A DNA stretch of 64,000 nucleotides from Escarpia spicata (lineage: Eukaryota; Annelida; Polychaeta; Sabellida; Siboglinidae): positions 14,561,533 to 14,625,532 of the forward strand of contig OZ023213.1 of NCBI GenBank assembly GCA_963995525.1, read 5' to 3'. Below, in pieces: positions 8,746-22,673 of the stretch. The position numbers and the translations under genes were made by a program. The notes beneath the pieces were generated by a model that was not told where the DNA came from, searched no databases, and saw only the letters and a program-made list of their open reading frames with translations. Numbering within the stretch: position 1 is the stretch's first letter; each line of letters opens with the position of its first letter.

Positions 8746-10950
8746 TGAGGCCTCGACGCCGAACAGGTAACAGTATTTGTTAGAAGTTAATCGAGTCACG
8801 ACGAATTAGAAGACGAAGGGGTGTTGGTGATCCTAAATACTAAAATCTATAAAAACGAAACGTTGCCATACGATGTAACTTATATGTGTCTGTTCTAATC
8901 GTCGTCTAATCCAAAATTAACACAGTTTTATAGCAATATAACAAGTGTGGTGTGATAAAGTAAACACAATATACTTTCCTAAACCACCTCACTTAAGATT
9001 ATCTTTAATCGATTCATCGTACTTCACCCGAGCAAACATTAATAATATGTCGTGTTACTGTACAACTGTTTTTCCTCGTTTTTCGTGTTTTCTTATTTGA
9101 ATTATGACCAGGTAATTACTTAGTTGACAAATTGCCTTTGTTAGCGTGTTTGTTTTTGCCAACTCATATTATACATAGCGTTTCACAATTCTGGTTTTTC
9201 ACATGTTGGCTCCAACTGACGTCATATCATGATACATACGTGTGCGATACATTGATGTAAATGTCAGCAAATTAATTAAGTATCCGGATAGTTTCTTGCA
9301 ATGTTGATATATATGTAGTTTTAACACTCGAACAAGTTGTTCATCCGAATTCTCTGAAATATGACATATTTGAAAAAGAATGTTTTAAGAAAAAAAGCAA
9401 TTATGGTGGCGAAAGAAATTACGATTATTTCGTGAGCACGTCTGTCAATTACACTTGACGATATGGCTTTATACTCCCATCATCTTTCTTGTGGACCAAC
9501 TTGGGTATCAGCACTGCTGTAGCGCTACATTGATCTGTTCCACCTCTTTCTTTCAGAATGCTGGTTTTGTGACGATGTTTTTGCATGTGTCCTGAAATGT
9601 TTTGTGGGACAGCCTGCTCACTACACCATCTGACGAGCAGAGGAAGAACATTTCCCTATGAACGCCGCCTGTGTCTAGAATTTCCTAGATATGTGATAAG
9701 AAACTATCGTTATTTATCTGGTAAATATAATATAATTGAATGAATGAATGAATTTTGTATTTGGGTTCAACAAGTGAAACACGGACATGTTCCAATATCA
9801 TTTATGTAGAAACTAGTTTACATAATTTTGTTCATACACGTGCTACTAAGGGATACTAGCAATTAGCAATGTTGCAATGGCTATGCTTAAAAAGCGTGCG
9901 TGCATTGAAAGATTAAAGACGCACCTGCCGTCGTGTAAGTTGTTTTTGTCATACAACGGTTTGTGAAAAAATACAGACACTTGTTTTTATCATGTTAAAG
10001 CACTCTACAATACAACATGTTTCCTTAGCAGCAACAGAGCGTCTTGTTGGTAGACAACAATGAGTTTTGTAAAATAAAATAATAATTGTTGACATTCGTG
10101 CGGAGATCAGCTCTTCAGAAAGTATACACATGCGTGTTTTGTGATATCAGGTGAATACCAACTCTTGAAAAGCAGCAGAATAGAAATTTATCCCTGATTT
10201 ACGTGGATGCCCCGAACTCTATGATGATTGCATATTGGAATAAACAGTACCCAACAAACGAGCAGTTCCATAATATATATACTCATGCGGACATACACAT
10301 AAATGCTGTCAAACATTCATAACATCAATTGCGGAAAGGTGTACGATCGCGACCACGACCAATTGCGCCGAACGAATTTAATTAGTGCAATGCACGATTC
10401 TTACGCGAGTCTTTCTTAAAAACCATGCTAATTTTTCAATTCTATGAAATTTCGTCATTAACTGAAATGACGCATAAGACGATGTAATAAACATAACCCT
10501 ATACATTGGTCAGGGAGAACGTCACTCAAACCGGACTGACAACTATCGTATGGCCTCCATTACCAGTACAAAGCCAATGTTAAGAGGTATGAGGAAAGAT
10601 CTTACCACCGATGCCACCGACTACGGTTAGGATCAGTAAGAAAGCACTACAATTTACTACACTAGTATACATCGTTCGAAGTTTTGAATCAATAACTCGT
10701 TTGATCTAATAATTCAAATCATCAGTAAAGTTGAGTAACTAGTATAAAATATTCAGGTGAATGTGCGACACGAGTATGGTAATTTATTAATGTGTTGATA
10801 TTGTCGTAATTCATAGATGTCTCAAAAACACGTCCCGCAAACGTTTAATGTTTGGGAGGCTAACTATATTCCCTTAAAGTCACCTTCGTCAAACTACCAG
10901 GTGCAATACTTTGTTTAACTGCTTAGTCAAACGATGCCGTTTTTTGTTAA

Positions 10951-11835
10951 GGTGGAAACAAGGGTCCTTCACCTTCTCCTGACTGCAGCTATCTTTGTAG
11001 TTTGGCACCAGCTTACATGTAGTTCTTTGAGTTATTTTTCTACAGTCTTACTCCTTGTTTGTTTTGGTCGTCCACGTTTTCTTTTTTCCTTCAGGTGTCG
11101 ATATGAGTGCCCATTTGGAGATACTGTCGTCTTTTGTTCACAGGATATGGCTGATCAATCTCCACCTTCTTGTGATGAATTTATTTTTCATATTGTTTTG
11201 TCTAATAATTCTGAGCATTTGCTTGTTGGAGAATCGTCGTATTCAGAATATTTTCATTATATTTCGAAGGCATTTTGTTGAAAGGTAGTAATGTGTTTGG
11301 TGTCAAGTTCTGTCATACACCAGCATTGTGATCCATACAGATACATTGTGAATACACAGCTTCGGCATAGTCTCAGCCTTTACTTCTAGAATATATTGTT
11401 GATCTCCAAAAGGGTTTCTGTTTGAAGAAAACCTGTCTGGACTTGTTCATGCGATTCGTTATGTCAACATCGGCCTCTGCAACTTTGCACACAATTCTTC
11501 CCAGATAGGTGAAGGTATCTGTGGTTTGCACTTATTCATGATTGAGGTAGATCTATATCGGATTTCTCTGATTGATTCCCATCACCTTTGATTTATTTTT
11601 GTTTATCTTTAGTTCTAATTTGTTGGTGGTGTATTTTCGTGTGTTTGTCTTTTCCTGATTGTCATGTCGCATATGAGACAGGACTGCTACATTATAATCG
11701 AATTCGACGTCATCGAGAAATGAGAACATTGTCCATCGTCTCCCTTCTGTTGGTCTTGTTGTTGTGTTTTCATAATCGAAGGAATAATATTACTAAGATA
11801 TTCCACTAAAACCGGATGCTCTATAGCAGCATAAA
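10951..11835 (-). mobile_element. LINE-A fragment, U2
   Basis: Same relic as at 1786-2545, with an additional C-terminal end (complement of the RRRWRTLVSTLC-like tail near 10955-11000). It is disrupted by stops. Plus-strand frames of about 115 codons here are antisense. Confidence 0.8.
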
Positions 11836-12013
11836 GAGAGCATAGCGTAACAAGCTTTTATTTGATTGACCAGTCAACTGATTCATCAGCAGTTGCCCAC
11901 TGCGTATTGCACGCGGTGGACATAGGTCGTGAAGAGGCTGTCATGTGCACAAGAACATATCAGTTAATTAATAACATATTTTGGCACAAGATATCACCAA
12001 CAATACGCGGAAT

Positions 12014-12925
12014 GGCACAATTTCATGTATCTTTTTGATGGTGACCTTGTTCAACCTATACTCCACAGTTAGGCCACCACTTTACAATTCCATGCCAATC
12101 ATATTGACGGCGATACATTACGCATGGGTGTACACCATTGTCCAGTGTAGGTAGACAAAGTAGATAATTATGCAAACATTGTAACTGTACAACGTTTGCG
12201 GAATGTCGCAGTTTTGAACACTCATCACTTGGTGATGACCTTGCTTGACCTTCACTCCACACTTACTGCACCACTTGATAGGTCCCCGTAGTATCCTGTA
12301 TTTAAGGGGAGACAGTACTTTTTCAAAATGTATATCACATGGTCATGAATAAATGTGTAACGAAGGTAGGCTATAGGCCACCATTGGTACAGTATAACGT
12401 TTGCGGGACGGTGCAATTTTGAATATTTATCAATTGACGGTGACACAAACTCCATCAACTGATACCTCCAAGTGATATATCATTTGGATGGGAAGAAATT
12501 GTTCTTTTGCGGTATATGTAACATGTCCATAGACTTGCAGTCGATACAGGGTAATTGTAACCAAATAACGTTCGCGGTATTCCAAAAGTTCAGATATTCA
12601 TAATTTTTTGGAGACATGGTTTGACATTAGCTCCACACTTATTATACAGTGAAACAGCTTGATATCGTATCGTGTTTTGACAGGGCACCAATACGCTTTC
12701 AAAAAATATATGGCATAGCTATTTTATTATTAGAGACATATATATGCTACCATTGTAATTATAATACACTTGCGAAAGCGGATAATTTCGAAATATATTC
12801 ATTTGACGGTGACCTTGTTTGCCCTTGGAATCATGCTAGTTCTACGATAGGCCTCGTTGTGATGGCCATATCTAGGGTATACCCTTTGAGTTTTTGTATG
12901 GGGAGGGGGACATTGAAGTATGCCC
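12014..12925. repeat. Nested degenerate tandem repeat, U2
   Basis: The same five-block array as in U1, with GGTGACC-type cores and CTCCACACTTA strings at corresponding spacing. Confidence 0.6.
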
Positions 12926-13888
12926 TTTAAGTAGTGCCTATCGCTCGTCTATTGAGGAGATATCAACGAATATCATGAAGTTATATTGGTCAGAGCTAAT
13001 TTATATATTCATCCGACAAATATGCATACTATGATTTGTTCACTAACGCAATGAGTTTATACAAAAACGCTCAAGGATGCCAGAGTTGCACAAGTCGGAT
13101 TATTGACATAGAATATTAGAAGGTCACAAAAATGCAACAAAACACCGTGCGGTCCCTTATGCTCGGTCCACCTTCATCTCAAGTCGGTATCAAGATAATA
13201 TCTAGAAATACAAATATGTCGCTGGATATACCCACCGATTGGTTTTGGCGTTTTGAGTTATTGCTATTTAAAACAGTGTTTATTTTTTTACTTTTATTAT
13301 AACACTAACTTTAGTTGGCCACCAAATAGCACTAGCGCATGAATAAACACAAAGTCAACATTGACAAATAAACAGGCTATTGTGATATGTTCGCCGCACA
13401 TCAAGAACAAACTGTCAATGCTTCACATAGCACTTGCCACTTGATAGTTAATATTTACACTGCGGCCAGGAACATTGGTATTTTCTTTGATGATTCAGCA
13501 AATGTGTCAAGTGGTATATCTTGATATACACAGTATTGGAAGAAGTCGAAATCGTCTAGATCAGAACACCAAGCAGAAGAATGTGCATATCTACGTAACT
13601 TCTCGTTATAACAGTGACACGTTTTAATATACACATTTCTTTCTTTTATTTCTTATTACTTTCTTTGAACTTGTCGTTTTAAATAGTATGCATTGTTGTT
13701 ACGTTTCATATTGTTTACTATTTATTATTGTTATAAATATTAGTGTTTTTAATAATCATGATATATATATAGGACATAGATTATAATGCGACTCTAATTT
13801 GTAATAATTACGTATTTTTGGCGCAGAGAAATTATGTTACATTATTACTAGTATTAACATGTGCGGCGCGGTGTCAAAAAACTATTTA

Positions 13889-14130
13889 ACATAAATTTCA
13901 TGCGCCACAGGTATCCAACGCAGCTGTCGTATTGCCGCCGTCATGCTGTGGTGGTCACACCGATGAATGCAGAGGTCGACACGGGCAGGTACTCGCTGAA
14001 TCATCTCAACGATATGAACCAGCTTTTTGGTATTGCAGACCAGGGCCACTTTTCAGAAGTCGAGCTGCGACGTGATCATTTCTTGTATGCTCAGATGCGG
14101 CAGAGATGTGATTCGCGCAACACCACATGA
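13889..14130 (-). mobile_element. LINE-B relic, U2
   Basis: Minus-strand frame with the TSQLDF, MIQRVPARVDL and AIRQLRWIPV blocks, as in U1. The 89-codon plus-strand frame is its antisense. Confidence 0.6.
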
Positions 14131-14912
14131 TTGACGTGCTCGACAGAATGCGTGTGCATAGAAGATGAACTTTTCATTCGCTTTATATCTGAGGCACCGT
14201 AGTATCTTGAATTAATTGACGACGCTTCGTATGAAAATAACACATTTTCTCTGTAAGGAATTCGGTCTTGTATGTACACGTGCTTTTCGCTATTTTGGTC
14301 TATTACGCGACCTACTCGTCGATTAGCAGAGTACGTGTAATAATAATAAAATAAATAAGGCGCTCACTAACGATGAACTGCTCAAACCTTTATTATAGTA
14401 TACGTGCTACATACGGAGTGCATATGTTCAACCCGATAACAATGAACATATTGTTATACAGATGAGACATTCTATATCTTACACCCATCAACTGTGACGA
14501 TAAATTTGTTGTTTCTAGGCATGTTTCTTTGCTGTGTTCTTTTGCACTTTTTATATAAAAAAATCATATGTGTCAGACGGTATGTTATCAAAACCAAGGC
14601 GTACACATAAAATCACGCATGGCTCTCTTATGTTTGGTAGATTAACTGTCGCTAAATATCATTGATATAGCGTATTTCGCTATTCTATATAGTATTCCAA
14701 TGTGGTGATGCTGTTACCAACTACGTTTGTCTCCAATCTGTATATGGGATGAAGGCAGAGTGGTACATAGAACGAATAAACACTACAACTGACTTTAGCG
14801 GAAATAGAAGACGTGGCGAATATATGGTTTCAGCGTTTGTAGAATGGAAAATAATTGTAAAACACGCAAGACAAATCCGAAGTATGTATTTGAACATTCG
14901 GATACACACCTA

Positions 14913-15120
<208 letters not shown>

Positions 15121-15244
15121 CATATGCTCAGAAGGCAAATATAATTACGACATTATTCTGCCAAAATAATTGTTCATAATGTTTTTTCATGCAATAGCTT
15201 AACTAATTTGGTAGATTTTGAAATAGAGACACCGACACAACATA

Positions 15245-15269
15245 TTTATTGTAAAGAAGTAGCTTTATT
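15245..15269 (-). terminator. Polyadenylation signals, gene copy 2
   Basis: Minus-strand AATAAA at 15264-15269 and 15245-15250, in the same position as in copy 1. Confidence 0.4.
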
Positions 15270-16615
15270 TTAGCGAAATGTTATCATACTGATGCTGGAT
15301 ACAGCGAACGTGTAGGACGTATATTCATATAACATTCTGTCCCTACATGCTCGCTTTTTCCATAATCTTGCCAAGTGAGACAGAGAGAGACCAGTGACAG
15401 CCACTACAAACGAGAAAATAACACAGTTATTTAGTGACGATATAACTCTGGTATAACAATAACAATTACAACACTAATCATAATAATAATTATTATTATA
15501 AAAACATCAGAGTAATAATAACAATTAATTGCAAAGATTTTACAAAAATTTACATCAACTTGGTAGATACGCATATGTGAACAGCAGCAATTGTGTAAAT
15601 AACCGATCGGTATGTCGCACTTTGCATTCAGGATTTCTCTTTCTGGAAACCAATTACAAGAGCTACATCAGTGAAAAGAAAATAAAGCCAAAGAAATTAC
15701 ATTGTCAACTATTATCGATCCCCTCATTCAATACAGGATACAATGTGACGATATAAGATACACTGTGTGAACACTGAACATCGGTTACGATAACAGGCGC
15801 AGATGAATAACGGCGACGGCGAATAAGAATTCACCAAAGTTCTATGAAAAATAATGTATATTTCAAAGGGTAAATGAGTAAGTCACCTTCTATTTTTCTG
15901 CTTATCGCTCGCCACAACAGCCGTTGCACCTTCTGACACAACGATGGCGTTTGCAGTCGAAGTGACGCCTGTATCCGCTGCATCGCTTGTAGCGAAGGGG
16001 ACGTCCCCACTTGCAGTAGACGTAGCGATTGCATCCGTTGCAGACTGTCGCCTGCCATCCGCTGTATTTCTCACAGTAAGTCTCTCTGCAGCCTACAAAA
16101 AACGTTATTTATACCTTTTATGAAAAGAGTATTCATTGGGAACATAATGAAAACAAAACATGATATAACGTTAATTAAATCAGACTGCCATGGATGTCAC
16201 TAAGAACGTCTTACACCATTCGCATATCTACAAAAATACGCGGCACGCGTTGACTTCACGCTGTACATAAAAAGATCAATGTGTACTTTGTAAAACGAAG
16301 GTGACCGCTATTGCTACAAGGAAAGGAACAAAACGTATACGAACCGCATCGTCCCAATCTCGGGTAGTAAGACTGGTTCAATTCACATGAGCGGTAGTAG
16401 GTGGTGCCTCTGTTACATTTGTAATAGTAACGACCGTAGAAGTAGGACGATGAGTAGTAGTGGGCGTTTCGGCTGTATCGACAGCGATCATTGCAGAGTC
16501 CTTCAAAACATAAACCACAATGACGTGATTTAAGAGTGTAGTCCACAACTATATACTCCAGACGGCATGGGGTCAATGAAGTCTTTGGCTTATCTAGCGT
16601 CCAACAATATCCAAC

Positions 16616-16936
16616 CTACGGATATCCCGCGAACAGATGGCTGTCAATTTAATTTGTGAACATATTCATACCGCTAGCATTAACACAATTATGAGATAAT
16701 TGTTTCCAGTCATTTACTGTCCTCAGAATGAATGAGTACTTTCTGATATCCAAAATACACTGATTCTTCACTAATGTTGCGTTGTGCCCTCTGGTTATAA
16801 TGTCTTCTATCAGTTTGAAGAAAATATTTACATCAATATCCTCATAACCCTTGAATATCTTAAAATCTTCTATTTCGTCTCCTCTTAGTCCCCTAGTCTC
16901 TATTCTTGTCAACCCACTTTCTAATAGGCGTAACCA
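16616..16936 (-). mobile_element. LINE-C fragment in intron 3, copy 2
   Basis: The same CR1-like C-terminal fragment as in copy 1. The frame is open for 87 codons and ends at a TAA directly after MFTN. Confidence 0.8.
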
Positions 16937-17265
16937 AGATCAACTTAATTATTATAATTAATTAAACCAATATTCAGCAATGTGATCGCTACTCTTACCA
17001 CAGCTTCCAGAGACAGTGACGCATCGGTCCACGGGGCAACGGCCGTACACAACTCTCCTGCCGACACATCTGTACTAGTAAGGCAGAGGCTTCACCAGTG
17101 ACGGGTAGAAGTAGTTAGAGCGACGATTCCTGCAGCAATCATAGTCGTAACCGTTCCAACATCCGTCGTAACGGTAGTGCGCTGAAAGGAAAAGTAAGTA
17201 AACCTTCGAATTTTTCAATCTTGTCCAACATTCCATGATATTATAATACACACACACCAATTCGC

Positions 17266-17328
17266 ATGCACGTATTTATGCATGCACGCACGCACGCGCG
17301 CGCGCGCGCACACACATGCACACACAAT
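17266..17328. repeat. (GC/AC)n tract in intron 2, copy 2
   Basis: GCATGCACGCACGC then (CG)n then ACACACATGC. The alternating run has a slightly different length from copy 1. Confidence 0.85.
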
Positions 17329-17996
17329 CAAACACGACTAGGCCAAATTATCCTAAAACACGAGAACATGCGCTCGTGTACGAGAAAGAGGACAAAATCA
17401 CAGACACAAACACCCGGCAACACTCTCAATTTTACTTGATAATAATACCATACCTTCAGCCGCATATACAGCAACAAGAGCCAGCAATGCAATGAACAAC
17501 TTCGCCATGATGTCAGGTTTTCACCTACAATTATATCCAGTGTTTTACATCTTAGGCCGTATCACTGAATTATGTCTGCAAATATTTCAACGGATCTCTG
17601 CATTGAATTGTGTAATAAAGCGTGAATGAAACTTGCATTCATTGCACATGACGCTTTGTTATTACTTATATTAATGCCCGTATGTTGTGTGGATGTCTTG
17701 TTAGATGACAAACATGAGAGTAATACTTACCAAGTGTTAGACGACACACAACATATTTAAATAAACTCATTAACGAGACTATATTTTAAATCATTCATCC
17801 CATAATACGCATAAACAAAGTGAATGCCTTATACGTCCCTGATTTACCCATTCGTTATAGAAAACGACTTGTTATTACATCGCTCAGTCTAAACTCTTGT
17901 TTAAGTTAGTATACTTGTGGTGATCGTCTAACAAATAAAGAACACATACCTATTTCAATATATATTTGTAAACGTAAAAATTATTATCTTACTTAC

Positions 17997-18093
17997 CGTT
18001 TAGATAACGATGCGACCAACCGATCTTCGACTGAAGCAAGTTGTGCTAAAGTGTGGAAATGTTGCCGTATTTATACACCTGTGTCTGAGTCAC
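17997..18093 (-). promoter_or_regulatory. TATA promoter and non-coding first exon, copy 2
   Basis: TATAAATA on the minus strand (TATAAA at 18070-18075) and the AP-1-type site at 18086-18092. The leader exon ends at 17997 before GTAAGT. The promoter looks intact although the coding region is broken. Confidence 0.65.
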
Positions 18094-19840
18094 TGAGGCC
18101 TCGACGCCGAACAGGTAACATTATTTGTTAGAAGTTAATCGAGTCACGACGAATTAGAAGACGAAGGGGTGTTGGTGATCCTAAATACAAAAATCTATAA
18201 AAACGAAACGTTGCCATACGATGTAACTTATATGTGTCTGTTCTAATCGTCGTCTAATCCAAAATTAACACAGTTTTATAGCAATATAACAAGTGTGGTG
18301 TGATAAAGTAAACACAATGCACTTTCCTAAACCACCTCACTTAAGATTCTCTTTAATCGATTCATCGTACTTCACCCGAGCAAACATTAATAATATGTCG
18401 TGTTACTGTACAACTGTTTTTCCTCGTTTTTCGTGTTTTCTTATTTGAATTATGACCAGGTAATTACTTAGTTGACAAATTGCCTTTGTTAGCGTGTTTC
18501 TTTTTGCCAACTAATATTATACATAGCGTTTCACAATTCTGGTTTTTCACATGTTGGCTCCAACTGACGTCATATCATGATACATACGTGTGCGATACAT
18601 TGATGTAAATGTCAGCAAATTGATTAAGTATCCGGATAGTTTCTTGCAATGTTGATATACATGTAGTTTTAACACGCGAACAAGTTGTTCATCCGAAATC
18701 TCTGAAATATGACATATTTGAAAAAGAATGTTTTAAGAAAAAAGCAGTTAGGGTGGCGAAAGAGATTACGAGTATTTATTGAGCACATCTGTCAATTACA
18801 CTTGACGATATGGCTTTATACTCCCATCATCTTTCTTGTGGACCAACTTGGGTATCAGCACTGCTGTAGCGCTACATTGATCTTTCAGAATGCTGGTTTT
18901 GTGACGATGTTTTTGTATGTGTCCTGAAATGTTTTGTGGGAGAGCCTGCTCACTACACCATATGACGAGCAGAGGAAGAACATTTCCCTATGAACGCCGC
19001 CTGTGTCTAGAATTTCCTAGATATGTGATAAGAAACTATCGTTATTTATCTGGTAAATATAATATAATTGAATGAATGAATGAATTTTGTATTTGTGTTC
19101 AACAAGTGAAACACGGACATGTTCCAATATCATTTATGTAGAAACTAGTTTACATAATTTTGTTCATACACGTGCTACTAAGGGATACTAGCAATTAGCA
19201 ATGTTGCAATGGCTATGCTTAAAAAGCGTGCGTGCATTGAAAGATTAAAGACGCACCTGCCGTCGTGTAAGTTGTTTTTGTCATACAACGGTTTGTGAAA
19301 AAATACAGACACTTGTTTTTACCATGTTAAAGCACTCTACAATACATCATGTTTCCTTAGCAGCAACAGAGCGTCCTGTAGGTAGACAACAATGAGTTTT
19401 GTACAATAAAATAATAATTGTTGACATTCGTGCGGAGATCAGCTCTTCAGAAAGTATACACATGCGTGTTTTGTGATGTCAGGTGAATACCAACTCTTGA
19501 AAAGCAGCAGAATAGAAATTTATCCCTGATTGACGTGGATGCCCCGAACACTATGATGATTGCATATTGGAATAAACAGTACCCAACAAACGAGCAGTTC
19601 CATAATATATATACACATGCGCACATACACATAAATGCTGTGAAACATTCATAACATCAATTGCGGAAAGGTGTACGATCGCGACCACGACCAATTGCGC
19701 CGAACGAATTTAATTATTGCAATGCACGATTCTTACGCGAGTCTTTCTTAAAAACCATGCTACTTTTTCAACTCGATGAAATTTCGTCATTAACTGGTTT
19801 AAAGTAACAACCAACGCCCTACGCCCGATCCTGTATTACG

Positions 19841-19984
19841 AGAGCGAGAGACAGAGAGCGCGAGAGAGACAGAGGAAGAGAGCGAGACAGAGAGCAAGAA
19901 AGCGAGAGAGAGGGAGTGAGAAAGATATTTAGTCAGAGACACTATGAGGAAGAGAGGGAGAGAGAGAGGGGGAAAACAGAAAGA
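19841..19984. repeat. GA-rich polypurine tract, U2
   Basis: About 140 bp almost entirely of purines on the plus strand (GAGAGCGAGAGACAGAGAG type), interrupted by a few C and T. It can form H-DNA/triplex in principle. It is absent at the matching place in U1. Confidence 0.9.
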
Positions 19985-20689
19985 TATACATTTATTTTGA
20001 TTAAAATATGCCTAGAGTAAGCTAGAAAACATACACAAAATTAAACTGTGTTGATAGCGTGAGAAGATGTAATAAACATAACCCTATACATTGGTCAGGG
20101 AGAACGTCACTCAAACCGGACTGACAACTATCGTATGGCCTCCATTACGAGTACAAAGCCAATTTTAAGAGGTATGAGGAAAGATCTTACCACCGATGCC
20201 ACCGCCTACGGTTAGGATCAGGAAGTAAGCACTACAATTTACTACACTAGTATACATCGTTCGAAGTTTTGAATCAATAACTCGTTTGATCTAATAATTC
20301 AAATCATCAGTAAAGTTGAGTAACTAGTATAAAATATTCAGGTGAATGTGCGACACGAGTATGGTAATTTATTAATGTGTTGATATTGTCGTATTTCATA
20401 GATGTCTCAAAAACACGTCCCGCAAACGTTTAATGTTTGGGAGGCTAACTATCTTCCCTTAAAGTCACCTTCGTCAAACTACCAGATGCAATACTTTGTT
20501 TAACTGCTTAGTCAAACGATGCCGTTTTTTGTTAACGAATAAACCATCGGTCACATACACATGTTTGTTTTCTTAAATATGCCAAGAGAATCACGAAAAG
20601 AGGAACGTCGGAGTAACTAAGTATACATTGCTCATTTGCCTTTGGCGAACATAAACAACGCATTGAAAAATATATGCATTATGTTTATA

Positions 20690-21605
20690 GACTTTTCTCC
20701 TCTTTATTGCCCATTGGCACATAGGGTGGAAACAAGGGTCCTCCACCTTCTCCTGACTGCAGCTGTCTTTGTAGTTTGGCACCAGCTTACATGTAGTTCT
20801 TTTAGTTATTTTTCTACAGTCTTACTCCTTGTTTGTTTTGGTCGTCCACGTTTTCTTTTTTCCTTCAGGTGTCGACATGAGTGCTCCTTTGGAGATACTG
20901 TCGTCTTTTGTTCACAGGATATGGCTGATCAATCTCCACCTTCTTGTGATGAATTTATTTTTCATATTGTTTTGTCTAATAATTCTGAGCATTTGTTTGT
21001 TGGAGAATCGTCGTGTTCAGAATATTTTCATTATATTTCAAAGGCATTTTGTTGAAAGGTAGTAAGGTGTTTGGTGTCAAGTTCTGTCATACGCCAGCAT
21101 TGTGATCCATACAGATAAATTGTGAATACACAGCTTCGGCATAGTATCAGACTTTACTTCTAGAATATATTGTTGATCTCCAAACGGGTTTCTGTTTGAA
21201 GAAAACCTGTCTGGTCTTGTTCATGCGATTCGTTATGTCAACATCGGCCTTTGCAACTTTGCACACAATTCTTCCCAGATAGGTGAAGGTATCTGTGGTT
21301 TGCACTTATTCATGATTGAGGTAGATCTATACCGGATTTCTCTGATTGATTCCCATCACCTTTGATTTATTTTTGTTTATCTTTAGTTCTAATTTTTTGG
21401 TGGTGTATTTTCGTGTGTTTGTCTTTTCCTGATTGTCATGTCGCATATGAGACAGGACTGCTACATTATAATCGAATTCGACGTCATCGAGAAATGAGAA
21501 CGTTGTCCATCGTCTCCCTTCTGTTGGTCTTGTTGTTGTGTTTTCATAATCGAAGGAATAATAATACTAAGATATTCCACTAAAATCGGATGCTCTATAG
21601 CAGCA
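20690..21605 (-). mobile_element. LINE-A fragment, U3
   Basis: Longest form of the unit fragment. It begins with the complement of the LINE C-terminus (RRRWRTLVSTLCANG-like) and runs back to the segment before the FADD region. It is decayed by stops and frameshifts. Confidence 0.8.
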
Positions 21606-21758
21606 TTCAGAGAGCATAGCGTAACAAGCTTTTATTTGATTGACCAGTCAATATGGCACGCGGTGGACATAGGTCGTGAAGAGGCTGTCATGTGCTCAAG
21701 AACATATCAGTTAATTAATAACATATTTTGGCACAAGATATCACCAACAATACGCGGA

Positions 21759-22673
21759 ATGGCACAATTTCATGTATCTTTTTGATGGTGACCTTGTTCA
21801 ACCTACACTCCACAGTTAGGCCACCACTTTACAATTCCATGCCAATCATATTGACGGTGATACCTTACGCATGGGTGTACACCATTGTCCAGTGTAGGTA
21901 GACAAAGTAGATAATTATGCAAACATTGTAACTGTACAACGTTTGAGGAATGTCGCAGTTTTGAACACTCATCACTTGGTGATGACCTTGCTTGACCTTC
22001 ACTCCACACTTACTGCACCACTTGATAGGTCCCCGTAGTATCCTGTATTTAAGGGGAGACAGTACTTTTTCAAAATGTATATCACATGGTCATGAGTAAA
22101 TGTGTAACGAAGGTAGGCTATAGGCCACCATTGGTACAATATAACGTTTGCGGGACGGTGCAATTTTGAATATTTATCAATTGACGGTGACACAAACTCC
22201 ATCAACTGATACCTCCAAGTGATATATCATTTGGATGGGAAGAAATTGTTCTTTCGCGGTATATGTAACATGTCCATAGACTTGCAGTCGATACAGGGTA
22301 ATTGTAACCAAATAACGTTCGCGTTATTCCAAAAGTTCAGATATTCATAATTTTGTGGAGACATGGTTTGACATTAGCTCCACACTTATTATACAGTGAA
22401 ACAGCTTGATATCGTATCGTGTTTTGACAGGGCACCAATACGCTTTCCAAAAATATATAGCATAGCTATTTTATTATTAGAGAAATATATATGCTACCAT
22501 TGTAATTATAATACGCTTGCGGAAGCGGATAATTTCGAAATATAATCATTTGACGGTGACCTTGTTTGCCCTTGGAATCACGCTAGTTCTACGACAGGCC
22601 TCGTTGTGATGGCCATATATAGGGTACACCCTTTGAGTTTTTGTATGGGGAGGGGGACATTTAAGTCTGCCCT
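21759..22673. repeat. Nested degenerate tandem repeat, U3
   Basis: Five blocks, colinear with U1 and U2. Confidence 0.6.

Larger units (their letters stand above)
1673..10950. repeat. Macro-repeat unit U1
   Basis: First complete unit of the array. It holds LINE-A (about 1786-2545), the nested satellite (2725-3600), a LINE-B relic (4580-4815), imperfect (AC)n (5607-5768), gene copy 1 (6546-8160) and its promoter. I see nothing recognisable in 3640-4570, 4830-5580, 8750-9370 and 9650-10950. U1 lacks about 150 bp of the LINE-A tail seen in U3-U7, and also lacks the roughly 0.24-kb GA-rich segment (site near 10464-10484). At its right end the unit joins U2 through a deletion of about 180 bp relative to the other junctions. 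Confidence 0.9.
15902..17508 (-). pseudogene. Secreted Cys/Tyr/Arg-rich protein, copy 2, nonsense mutation
   Basis: Exons are 17454-17508, 16999-17181, 16345-16500 and 15902-16092, with all splice sites intact (the exon-2 donor is GTATGG rather than GTACGG). Codon 54, the middle Tyr of the YYY before the module-1 YRC motif, is TAG (17075-17077) instead of TAC. Translation would stop inside module 1, leaving the signal peptide and about 35 residues with three cysteines. The rest of the coding sequence would still encode the copy 3-5 protein, so the lesion is recent. The stop lies upstream of two introns and should expose the mRNA to nonsense-mediated decay. A sequencing or assembly error cannot be excluded. 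Confidence 0.75.

Noticed and set aside
9376..9600. Plus-strand frame MTYLKKNVLRKKQLGW seen in U2 and U3
   Set aside because: Frameshifted or truncated in U1, U5 and U6 and missing in U4. The opposite strand has a weak retroelement likeness.
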